Source: Methylocapsa aurea (GTDB taxonomy: Bacteria > Pseudomonadota > Alphaproteobacteria > Rhizobiales > Beijerinckiaceae). Taken from it: a DNA stretch of 64,000 bases. The DNA lies in assembly GCF_000746085.1 (NCBI RefSeq), contig NZ_JQKO01000004.1, forward strand, positions 62,001-126,000, given 5' to 3'. Below, in pieces: positions 15,759-22,690 of this stretch. Every line of letters starts with the position of its first letter. The stretch's first letter is position 1. The translations under genes and the position numbers were made by a program. A model generated the notes under the pieces. That model searched no databases and was not told where the DNA came from. It saw only the letters and a list, made by a program, of their open reading frames with translations.

Positions 15759-16511
15759 CTATGACTCCGTCGTTTGCAGGGTGAGGGCAGCCGGACGGTC
15801 AGCCGGCATCGCCTCGCTGTCCGCATCGTCTGCATTCATGAGGATCGGCTCTGCTTCGCCGTCAGCCGCAGCGCCGTCCTGCGCCAGCGGCGGCACGCGC
15901 ATCGCGCCATGCTTCGGGCAATGCGGCGGCCCGCAATCCTTGATCCACCGCGCGGCGACGCGGACCGTGTACCCGCAGCCCGCGCCGAGGCATTCGGCCT
16001 TGAGCATGCGTGTACCCTGCTTCTTCGGCCGGTCCGCCACGGCTTCGCCGGCCAGCGTCACGCGATCGAAGTTCAGCCTTGCGTGCGGAAACGGCCCCAG
16101 GGACGAAGCGAGCTCGTTTAAACGCTCCCTGAGGACCGCGCCGGGCATGGCGTGCCGCATCTGCCCTTCAAGCCCGATCCTGAGCGCCGCTTCCCTGAAT
16201 TCCTTGCCGTGCTTGGCATCCGGCGGCAGCGCGGCATGCACCAGTTCATGCACGAGGATTCCGAGCACTTCCGCAGGGTCGACGAAATCGGCGCGGATGA
16301 TGATTTCGTGATGGCCGTCATCGGATGCGCCGGCATGCCAGCACTCTCCGGCCACCTTTCCCTTTTTGCCGTGCGATGTGAACGCGACGGCGAATCTGAT
16401 CTTGTCCGGAAGCGTCAGCCCAAGCTTGGCGAAATAGGGGCGCAATTCATTGGTGGCCGCGCGCAACCACGATTCCCGGCTTGCGTGCCGGTTCCTTTGC
16501 CTGGCTTCCAT
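15759..16511 (-). CDS. SprT-like zinc metalloprotease
   Basis: The 250-residue protein holds the zincin motif HELVHAALP near residue 89 with a third ligand in KHGKEFREAA, the arrangement of SprT-like proteases (as in SPRTN). A C-terminal zinc ribbon follows (CLGAGCGYTVR, then CGPPHCPKHG), ending in an acidic tail. SPRTN in eukaryotes removes DNA-protein crosslinks; bacterial SprT-like proteins are poorly studied. AGGAG lies nine bases before the ATG. It is directly upstream of the coupling protein. A role in clearing covalent relaxase-DNA complexes is a tempting inference. Confidence 0.85.
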   Translation of the reverse strand: MEARQRNRHASRESWLRAATNELRPYFAKLGLTLPDKIRFAVAFTSHGKKGKVAGECWHAGASDDGHHEIIIRADFVDPAEVLGILVHELVHAALPPDAKHGKEFREAALRIGLEGQMRHAMPGAVLRERLNELASSLGPFPHARLNFDRVTLAGEAVADRPKKQGTRMLKAECLGAGCGYTVRVAARWIKDCGPPHCPKHGAMRVPPLAQDGAAADGEAEPILMNADDADSEAMPADRPAALTLQTTES

Positions 16512-16598
16512 TTTACGCGACTCCTGAGTATTCTCACTCAGATTGGGGCGAGGATGCCCTTTGTCTTGGTCGCGTTCTGGTCAATGTGGAGAGGAATC

Positions 16599-17216
16599 GT
16601 GACGGACTTCGATCAAGCGAAGCGCGATAAGACACGTCGAACGCTGCTGAACTACATGGAACACCACGGTATCGGTGTGCCGCGCCTGGCCAAGCGCATT
16701 AGTGAAAGCACTGAGAGGGACTATAAAATTCCAGTAAAAACGCTTCAGCGCTTTCTGGGCGGGCATATTCGAACCAATGACCAGTACGTCGGGATATTCC
16801 ATCAGTTTGCGCAAATGAACGAGCCACCCGATCCTGTAATCAATGCTGGCGAAGCACTGGCCGCTTTTTATGGGGACAACGTCCGCCGTGATTATAGCGG
16901 CTCGTTTCACGCCACGACGCAGATGGGCGAAGCTTCAGAGGTCACGATTTCCAAAGAGGCAGGATTTTGGCGGGTCAAGGAAGTGACTGCGACCGGCGGG
17001 CGTTCTATCTTTGACGGAGTAGCGGTCTGTTCAGGTGAAGCGGCGTTTTTTGTGTTGAAAGACCGGCTTGCAGGCCTGCCGCGCACCTACACCGTATGGC
17101 CTCAAGCAGATGACAAGCTGTGTGGTTGCGGCACAACGGTCAATTTTGTGAGCTTCGATCCTGGCGCAGCCATGGTCCCGCAGACACACCCCTTCGAGAT
17201 AACACTGAGGAGATAG
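16599..17216 (+). CDS. Hypothetical protein with helical DNA-binding-like N terminus
   Basis: About 205 residues. The N-terminal 65 residues (RTLLNYMEHHGIGVPRLAKR, then IPVKTLQRFLGG) look like a helix-turn-helix of the Cro/XRE kind. The remainder is a beta-rich domain that I do not recognise. I place the start at a GTG preceded by GAGAGGA; an ATG at 16584 is an alternative. It ends 2 bp before the ankyrin gene, so the two form an operon divergent from the SprT/coupling unit. Base composition is more AT-rich than the neighbouring transfer genes. Confidence 0.6.
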   Translation: MTDFDQAKRDKTRRTLLNYMEHHGIGVPRLAKRISESTERDYKIPVKTLQRFLGGHIRTNDQYVGIFHQFAQMNEPPDPVINAGEALAAFYGDNVRRDYSGSFHATTQMGEASEVTISKEAGFWRVKEVTATGGRSIFDGVAVCSGEAAFFVLKDRLAGLPRTYTVWPQADDKLCGCGTTVNFVSFDPGAAMVPQTHPFEITLRR

Positions 17217-17218
17217 CC

Positions 17219-17617
17219 ATGCCAACCATCTCCGAGGATGAATTTCAAAAGCATCTTCGTGGCGCTTTCGTCACGAACCCGGCTGCCATGGACGCGACGG
17301 AACAAGCCAATCTCAAGCGAGTATTAGGCTATCTACTTCTCGACTCAGCCTACGACGGCATGTTTGATCGCGTTGTGGCGTTACTTGAAAGCGGGGCTTC
17401 CGTTGATGCCACGGACGAAAACACGGGAATGACAGCCCTGCACATCGCGGTCGGAAGGAATAACCTGGAAATTGCCCGGATACTTGTCGAGCGTGGCGCA
17501 TCGTTTATTGCGGACAAACAGGGGCGGATGCCTTCGACAGTCGCCGCCGAGTGCGAGGTAAGCGAAGAACTCTGCGATTTCATTGCGGAAGCCGAAGCCC
17601 GTGCCGAGGGCGTTTAA
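17219..17617 (+). CDS. Ankyrin-repeat protein
   Basis: The 132-residue protein contains two clear ankyrin units: residues about 45-75 (GMFDRVVALLESGASVDATDE) and 78-110 (TGMTALHIAVGRNN, then LEIARILVERGASF), plus a third partial one. AGGAGATAGCC precedes the ATG. It is coupled to the preceding helix-turn-helix-like gene. Short ankyrin proteins usually act as binding partners, often as inhibitors; the partner is probably the upstream protein, by inference. Confidence 0.8.
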   Translation: MPTISEDEFQKHLRGAFVTNPAAMDATEQANLKRVLGYLLLDSAYDGMFDRVVALLESGASVDATDENTGMTALHIAVGRNNLEIARILVERGASFIADKQGRMPSTVAAECEVSEELCDFIAEAEARAEGV

Positions 17618-17936
17618 ACGGTCTCTGTCCGGGGCATTACGCGACTTTGACTACCCCCGTATGCATGCGCGATTCCGCTGCACATCCTCCCAATTCACCA
17701 CACCAATTCAGCAAATATGCCCTTTTGTCCCGGCGTATTCGATACGACAAAAGACATATTCCAGCGTATACGTCTGAAAATATTAGCAAACTCGAATTCA
17801 AAATCTGGTTGATTGAAAAGTACAGAAATATTCAATATTGTACAAAGTTGCCGGATGAGTTGTTTTTAACCCATAGGCTTCCCCTATATCTGTTGAAATC
17901 GTGAGTTGTATGGCCATATACTAAGTATAGGGGATA
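17618..17936. other. AT-rich non-coding stretch beside oriT
   Basis: About 320 bp without a supported gene and much richer in A and T than its flanks. The two ends carry GTATAC and TATACTAAGTATAG type sequences. It is probably the promoter region for the mobilization genes and part of the transfer-origin locus. Confidence 0.5.
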
Positions 17937-18000
17937 GCGAGCAATGTTTTTGTCAGACAAAAACGCTCGTCAGGGGGGCATCCCCTGAAACCCCGCTGGT
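17937..18000 (+). other. oriT: Putative origin of transfer (oriT)
   Basis: Directly upstream of mobC lie two adjacent inverted repeats. The first (17938-17969) pairs CGAGC...TTTTTGTC with GACAAAAACGCTCG, with a 3-nt bulge. The second (17971-17987) pairs CAGGGG with CCCCTG around GGCAT. Two hairpins followed by a short GC-rich tract before mobC/mobA is the standard layout of relaxase recognition and nick regions. The exact nick site was not identified. Confidence 0.7.
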
Positions 18001-18015
18001 AAGCGGCCATGACAC

Positions 18016-18411
18016 ATGACTCGACAAACACCACCCTTCCGCAGAGGCGGAAGGCCTCGCAAACCCGACTCCGAAAAACGCAGGCTGCTCATCTCGGCGC
18101 GCGTGCGTCAGGACGAGATGGCGATCATCGAGGGACGCGCGGCGGAAAACAATATCCCGCTTTCGGACTTCGTCCGGGAGCAGGCGTTGTCCGGCGCCAT
18201 CCTGGTCCGCAAGTCGCGGAATTTGAGCGCGATCGATCGGCACGACCTCGCCCGGATCGGCTCGAACCTCAACCAGATCGCACGCGCCTGCAACGCGACC
18301 GGCGACACATTCCGCGCGCGCCACATCGAGTCCACCCTGGACGAGTTGCGCCGCCTGCTCAGGCGCATCGACGCGCCGGGGCAGCCCCTGGATGAACTGG
18401 GCGAAGGGTAG
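18016..18411 (+). CDS. mobC: MobC-like relaxosome accessory protein
   Basis: The 131-residue protein has a basic Pro/Arg start (GGRPRKPDSEKRR), a ribbon-helix-helix-like segment (RLLISARVRQDEMAIIEGRA), and the MobC signature with LARIGSNLNQIARACNATG. Such proteins bind oriT and open the DNA for the relaxase. The gene ends inside the start of mobA (20-bp overlap), which indicates coupled translation. The oriT-like repeats are immediately upstream. Confidence 0.9.
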   Translation: MTRQTPPFRRGGRPRKPDSEKRRLLISARVRQDEMAIIEGRAAENNIPLSDFVREQALSGAILVRKSRNLSAIDRHDLARIGSNLNQIARACNATGDTFRARHIESTLDELRRLLRRIDAPGQPLDELGEG

Positions 18412-19993
18412 AAACACCAAAGGGCGCGGGACGTCATTCAAGGGCGCTCTTGTGTACGTCCTGCACGACAAGCACGCCCAAACCTCCGAGCGCGTCGGGT
18501 TCGTGGAGCTGCACAATCTGGCCACCGACGATCCGCACCGCGCCTGGCGCGAAATGAAAGCCCTGTGCGATGCGGCCGACGAGTTGAAGAAGCGGTCCGG
18601 CGTGAAGGCGACTGGGCGCAAGCTGACCAGGCCGGTCTATGCCTTCACCCTCAACTGGCACGAGGCCGACAATCCCGATCAGGCCCACATGCGCGAGACC
18701 GCCTTCGAAGCCTTGCGTACCCTCGGCATGGAGAACCATCAGGCGGTCATCGTCGAACATACCGACCGGCCCCACAAGCATGTCCATATCATCGTCAATC
18801 TGGTCAACCCCGAGACCGGCCACGCCGTGTCCCTGTCGAACGATGCCCATAAACTCGACCGGTGGGCCGACGACTACGAGGTAAGCCAGGGCGTGATCCG
18901 GAGCCCCGACCGTCGGGCAAAGTTTCATGCGCTCGACAATGGCATCGAGCCGCCGAAGCGGCCGGCCCAGGCGAAATCGCGCGAGGAATGGGAAGCCACC
19001 CGGAAACTCAACGGCGAAAAGGCAAAACAGCGCGCCGCCGAAATCAAGGCGGCCTATGCCGCCCATGTCGCGAATCTGAAGGCGGCGCAGGCCAGCGCGT
19101 TCAAAGCGCGCAACGCCGACTCCGAGAAACTGTGGAACAGCTATAAAGCCGACCGCAAGGCCGTGACCGATCGCTACCAGCCGTTCATTGACGCCATCTG
19201 GAAAAGCAAACGGAGGAGCCCACCGCATCCCTATACCGAGCAGGCGCTTCATGACCTTCAGGAAAGCGCCGAGTGGAAGCAATTCGGGCGCACGCAGTTC
19301 GCCCAGCGCCGCCTCTTCAATGCTCGCGAACGCTCCCTCCTTGGTGCGATCGGCAACGCCGTGCGCCTTCACTATGCGGCCATGAAAGAGCGGGGCGGCC
19401 TCGCCCGTCTGTTCAAGCTGATGATCAGCCCGGCAACCCGCCGGAAGCAGTTCCAGCAGCAGCAAGAGAACGAGAAACAGGTTCTGCGCAAACGTCAGGC
19501 GCAGAGTCGCAATGAAAGAGCGGCAACCTTGAAGGCTGCGCGTCGCGTTGAACTGGCGAAGCTCTCACAGGAGTTCCAGAGGGACCGGGAAGCCATGAAA
19601 ACCCGTCACGCTTCCGAGGTCGCCGCACAGAAGGCGGTCTGGCGACAGCTCGCCGCCGAACGCGAGAAGGTCTGGTCGGACTTTCGCAAGGAGTTCACCA
19701 TTCCCGAACTCCGGCAAGAAGCCGACCAGCAGCAATCTCTTCGCGACGAGTTCGGGGAAGCCGCATCGGGAACCACCCGGGCCGAAGCCAAACAGGAACA
19801 CCAGCGGAAGGCCGATCAGAGTCAGGGAAAAGGAGCCGACCGCGCACCGCCCCCCGAAAAATCACCCCGGCGGGACTGGCGCGCCAGACGATCGGCGGCG
19901 GAGCGCAAAGCCGATGGAACTTACAAAAAGCGAGACCGAGGCAACGATGATAGCGGGCGCGGCCGGCAGCGCGATCGTTACGACCATGATTGA
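18392..19993 (+). CDS. mobA: MobA/VirD2-type relaxase (mobilization nuclease domain)
   Basis: The 533-residue protein has the relaxase domain in its first 180 residues: a probable catalytic tyrosine at Y22 (ALVYVLH) and the three-histidine motif HTDRPHKHVHIIVN at residues 123-136. The C-terminal two thirds are long charged helices, with a basic tail. This enzyme nicks oriT, remains covalently attached to the 5' end and leads the strand into the recipient. The layout fits the MOBP/MOBQ group with HxH-type motif III. It overlaps mobC. The sequence appears intact. Confidence 0.92.
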   Translation: MNWAKGRNTKGRGTSFKGALVYVLHDKHAQTSERVGFVELHNLATDDPHRAWREMKALCDAADELKKRSGVKATGRKLTRPVYAFTLNWHEADNPDQAHMRETAFEALRTLGMENHQAVIVEHTDRPHKHVHIIVNLVNPETGHAVSLSNDAHKLDRWADDYEVSQGVIRSPDRRAKFHALDNGIEPPKRPAQAKSREEWEATRKLNGEKAKQRAAEIKAAYAAHVANLKAAQASAFKARNADSEKLWNSYKADRKAVTDRYQPFIDAIWKSKRRSPPHPYTEQALHDLQESAEWKQFGRTQFAQRRLFNARERSLLGAIGNAVRLHYAAMKERGGLARLFKLMISPATRRKQFQQQQENEKQVLRKRQAQSRNERAATLKAARRVELAKLSQEFQRDREAMKTRHASEVAAQKAVWRQLAAEREKVWSDFRKEFTIPELRQEADQQQSLRDEFGEAASGTTRAEAKQEHQRKADQSQGKGADRAPPPEKSPRRDWRARRSAAERKADGTYKKRDRGNDDSGRGRQRDRYDHD

Positions 19994-20058
19994 CTTGCAC
20001 CTATGTCGGAAGACCCAAAGTGCCACTTCCGGGACGGGATACCGGCGCCGAGAATGCG

Positions 20059-20385
20059 TTATCTATGTGATGGGACGGGGATTGCCCGTTTTACATTCGG
20101 CCGCACTTTCACGTTTACATCGACGCGCTGATCCAGACGGCCCAGCACCGTCATCAGACGGTCAACCGTGAACCGCCCGATGTTCGCGTTGCGAATCCGG
20201 GAGAAATCGGCGGCAGCAATGCCCGTCAGTTCCGCAGCCTTGCGGACCGTCAGGTGTTTACGGTCTAACGCTTTAACAATCTGCGCCGCCAGGATGGCGC
20301 GTAGTTGCTCAAGATCGGAATTTGGCATGTCAAAGTCACGAAAGACATTGCCGCTCCCGTGTACCAGTTCAAAATCGTCGCTCAT
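20059..20385 (-). CDS. XRE-family antitoxin (HigA-like), copy 2
   Basis: The 108-residue paralogue of the antitoxin at 9650-9979 has the same GSGNVFRDF start and a helix-turn-helix with TVRKAAELTGIAAADFSRI, then RFTVDRL. Its start overlaps the toxin stop as ATGA. The DNA-recognition helix differs from copy 1 (IAAADFSRI against VSHSEFTRI), and the upstream palindromes differ, so the two modules probably do not cross-regulate. Confidence 0.85.
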   Translation of the reverse strand: MSDDFELVHGSGNVFRDFDMPNSDLEQLRAILAAQIVKALDRKHLTVRKAAELTGIAAADFSRIRNANIGRFTVDRLMTVLGRLDQRVDVNVKVRPNVKRAIPVPSHR

Positions 20386-20729
20386 CGCAGAGCCTCCTTT
20401 AGTCGTTTGATCCGTTCGCGGATCAGGTCAATTTCGGCTTTTGGCGTGCTGATCCCGCTTTTCGATTTCTTCTGGAACGCATGCACAATCCAGATATCGT
20501 CCGCCAGTTGCAGTGCGTAGACGACGCGGAAAGCGTCTCCTCGATGTTTCAGCGCCAGTTCCAGCACGCCGGATCCCAGACCTGTCAGCGGCTTCGCAAT
20601 GTCAGGGAATCCGCCCTCGGCAACGATGGTCAGGGCGCGGGCCATATCCTGTCGCGCCCCCAAAGGGAATTCCTCGAAATCTTTTCGGGCCGCTTTGATC
20701 CATGAGATCGGCCGGGTCTTGCGTGTCAT
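20382..20729 (-). CDS. RelE/ParE-superfamily toxin (Gp49-like), copy 2
   Basis: The 115-residue toxin shares ISWIKAARKDFEEFP, RGDAFR, VHAFQKKSKSGI and the C-terminal LIRERIKRLKEAL with copy 1. The start at 20729 lies five bases downstream of an operator-like palindrome. Two near-identical modules in one element suggest a duplication within the element or capture of related cassettes. Confidence 0.87.
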   Translation of the reverse strand: MTRKTRPISWIKAARKDFEEFPLGARQDMARALTIVAEGGFPDIAKPLTGLGSGVLELALKHRGDAFRVVYALQLADDIWIVHAFQKKSKSGISTPKAEIDLIRERIKRLKEALR

Positions 20730-20734
20730 CCATA

Positions 20735-20760
20735 TTATGTTGTCATATCTGACAACATAA
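20735..20760. promoter_or_regulatory. Palindromic operator of HigBA-like module 2
   Basis: Perfect 11-bp arms TTATGTTGTCA and TGACAACATAA flank TATC just upstream of the toxin start. The symmetry and position parallel the operator of copy 1, but the half-site differs. Confidence 0.75.
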
Positions 20761-20866
20761 AGTCAACAAGATTCGGATAATGTACGGCGACCAGAAATTG
20801 AACAATTATGGATAGTGAAGTATAATTTAGTAATATAGACATGGCGTAAGGATCGCCGAAAGCAAC

Positions 20867-21112
20867 GTGACGGAAGCAGATAAACGACCTCATTATCTCG
20901 ATTTTGAAGAGGCCCGCCAGCTTCTGGCCGAGATGAATATTCACCTGACTCCGCGCCAGATCAAACGGTCGTCAGACATGGACGCGAGAGGAAAGCGTAA
21001 GCTGCCCTGGTTCATTGATCCGATTGAGGGGCGGCTCAAAATCGAGAGGAACGCGCTGCTGAGCGCTTATTTCAATCGACAGGTCGAAGCGGAGCGCTCT
21101 TATGATAACTGA
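20867..21112 (+). CDS. Putative excisionase/recombination directionality factor
   Basis: The 81-residue protein starts with GTG and sits 47 bp upstream of the integrase start on the same strand. The sequence YLDFEEARQLLAEMNIHLTP followed by RQIKRSSD and a closing RLKIERNALLSAYF has the shape of a small winged-helix DNA-binding protein of the MerR/Xis type. Position and size support an excisionase; there is no direct motif proof. Confidence 0.55.
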   Translation: MTEADKRPHYLDFEEARQLLAEMNIHLTPRQIKRSSDMDARGKRKLPWFIDPIEGRLKIERNALLSAYFNRQVEAERSYDN

Positions 21113-21159
21113 TCTTTCTAAGATTGCAGTTTATCCAACAGATTTGCTATGAATATACT

Positions 21160-22374
21160 ATGGCAGACATAAGAAAAAGAACCGGAGCGAAGGGAACAAC
21201 GTATCAGGTCCGCTATCCCTCCAGCACCACGAAATCCGGCTACACCTATGCCACCTTCGACACGCTGAAGGAGGCGCGCGCTTTTCTGGAAAGTGGATCG
21301 TTACGGAAAAATGGGCGTGCGCGGTCAGGTGACGTCGGGACCGTCGCGGAGGCCACGGATATGTGGCTGCGTATATGCGAGAAGGAGGGGCTCAATGGCC
21401 GGGAGCCGGTCACGAATTATACCTACGGAAACTACGAGTACCGGGCCGGTTTCATCAAAGCCTATGAATGGCCGAAGCCGCTGGCCGATCTTACCGCGCC
21501 CGACATCGTGGCGTTCCGCTCTTGGCTGCTAAACGGTGAGGTGAGCCGTGTGGTCGCCAGCAAGGTTCTGTCGTCTTTTCACTCGGTCATGAAGGAGATG
21601 ACCATCCGAGGCCATCTCGCGCACAACCCGGCCGTGGGAATCTCGGTGCGAGCGGATTCGCGTTATCAGGAGCCCGTAAGCATACCGACGAAACAAGAGA
21701 TCATCGCTCTTCTGGCCGCCGCCGACCGGCTGGCCAATTCAAAGAACAAACTGACTGCAAAGACGTGGCGACGCTATCGCCCGATGCTCTACCTTGCAGT
21801 GGATTCTGGGATGCGGCCACAGGAATATCTCGCGGCCAGCCGGTCGGCTCTTCGCGGCAATGGCATCTATGTCGATCGTGCCATCGAAGGCGGCGGCAGC
21901 GAGATTTCAGTTACGAAGACACCAGCCGGGCGACGGTTCATAGACCTCAGCCCCGATACGCTCGATATGGTCGGCCATTACGCAAGCAACCATGCCGCCG
22001 ACAACAAATATGATCTGATCTTCCCGTCGGAGAACGGGCGCTGGCAGTCCCGCCGCAACTGGCAGCGGCGCGGGTTCGATATCGCCTGTGAGGAGGCCGG
22101 TCTGGTTGAGACCGTGACCGTGGACGGCGAGGATGTCGAACAGGCGAAGTACCGGCCCTACGATCTGCGGCACTTCTTTGCATCGATGCTGATCGAAAAG
22201 AAAACCAACCTGAAGAAGATACAGGCCTTGATGGGCCACACCAATATCGAGACAACCCTCAACGTCTACGGACATTTGCTCGAAGACAGCGACCGCGATA
22301 AAATAGGATCAGCAGGGTTGCTAAGCGGGATACTTGAGAAAAGTTGTGGCGAGTCTGTGGCGAGACAGGCCTAA
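21160..22374 (+). CDS. int: Tyrosine site-specific integrase
   Basis: The 404-residue protein has an N-terminal arm-binding domain, a SAM-like core-binding domain (about residues 60-160) and a catalytic domain with R219 (DSGMRPQEY), the box-II segment YDLRHFFAS with R337, H360 in LMGHTN, and the nucleophile Y370 in TTLNVYGHL. I use the ATG at 21160 (MADIRKRTG); an upstream frame adds twelve residues without a better signal. The gene ends 25 bp before a tRNA-Pro fragment, which marks its attachment site. Confidence 0.93.
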   Translation: MADIRKRTGAKGTTYQVRYPSSTTKSGYTYATFDTLKEARAFLESGSLRKNGRARSGDVGTVAEATDMWLRICEKEGLNGREPVTNYTYGNYEYRAGFIKAYEWPKPLADLTAPDIVAFRSWLLNGEVSRVVASKVLSSFHSVMKEMTIRGHLAHNPAVGISVRADSRYQEPVSIPTKQEIIALLAAADRLANSKNKLTAKTWRRYRPMLYLAVDSGMRPQEYLAASRSALRGNGIYVDRAIEGGGSEISVTKTPAGRRFIDLSPDTLDMVGHYASNHAADNKYDLIFPSENGRWQSRRNWQRRGFDIACEEAGLVETVTVDGEDVEQAKYRPYDLRHFFASMLIEKKTNLKKIQALMGHTNIETTLNVYGHLLEDSDRDKIGSAGLLSGILEKSCGESVARQA

Positions 22375-22595
22375 GGCCCGCAGAAACCAAGGACTTTTCT
22401 TGCATGGGGTGCAAGGGGTCGCAAGTTCGAATCTTGTCACTCCGACCATTATTAAATCAAAGACTTAGTTGAATATTATAGAAACAAATCGACCAACTCT
22501 ACGAAATTTGCCACAAAAATTCGGCCCGCTGAAACCCGCAGAAATCCGCGATTGTCCGTCTTGGTCCGTCTCAGCCTGTGGCGAGTTTGTGGCGA
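22345..22595. repeat. 19-bp direct repeats on both sides of the tRNA-Pro fragment
   Basis: TGTGGCGAG(T)(C/T)TGTGGCGA occurs at 22345-22363, in the 3' end of the integrase gene, and at 22577-22595, beyond the attachment fragment, with 18 of 19 bases equal. Both read CGE-x-VA in protein, so the second may be the tail of a lost integrase gene, or both may be arm-type integrase-binding sites. Confidence 0.6.
22399..22448 (+). other. attR: 3' fragment of tRNA-Pro(GGG), attachment site
   Basis: The 50 nt fold as the anticodon arm (CTTGC, loop ATGGGGT with anticodon GGG, GCAAG), the variable region, the T arm with TTCGAAT, the acceptor strand CACTCCG, A73 and CCA. The 5' half of the tRNA is absent. 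A tRNA 3' end next to an integrase is the usual product of integration into a tRNA gene. Confidence 0.9.
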
Positions 22596-22690
22596 ATTTT
22601 CACATTCCATCCCGCGAGCAAAGATCCGTCCGAGGCGGCTTGTTTCCCAAACCTTGCCCTTGATGGTTCGAACTGGCAGTCCACTCTAGT

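Larger units (their letters stand above)
1..22448 (+). mobile_element. Integrative mobilizable/conjugative element in tRNA-Pro (right part)
   Basis: The segment holds a mobilization set (oriT-like region, MobC, relaxase, VirD4-type coupling protein), ArdC, toxin-antitoxin modules, a putative excisionase and a tyrosine integrase. It ends 25 bp after the integrase at a 3' fragment of tRNA-Pro(GGG). The fragment reads on the plus strand, so the complete tRNA and the left junction should lie to the left, outside the window. No VirB/Trb channel genes are visible; they may lie further left, or the element may rely on a helper. The left boundary is unknown, so coordinate 1 is only the window edge. 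Confidence 0.8.

Noticed and set aside
22655-22690. GGTTCGAACTGG near the end of the ATPase gene as a tRNA T-arm remnant
   Set aside because: Only the T-loop consensus matches; there is no acceptor strand or CCA.
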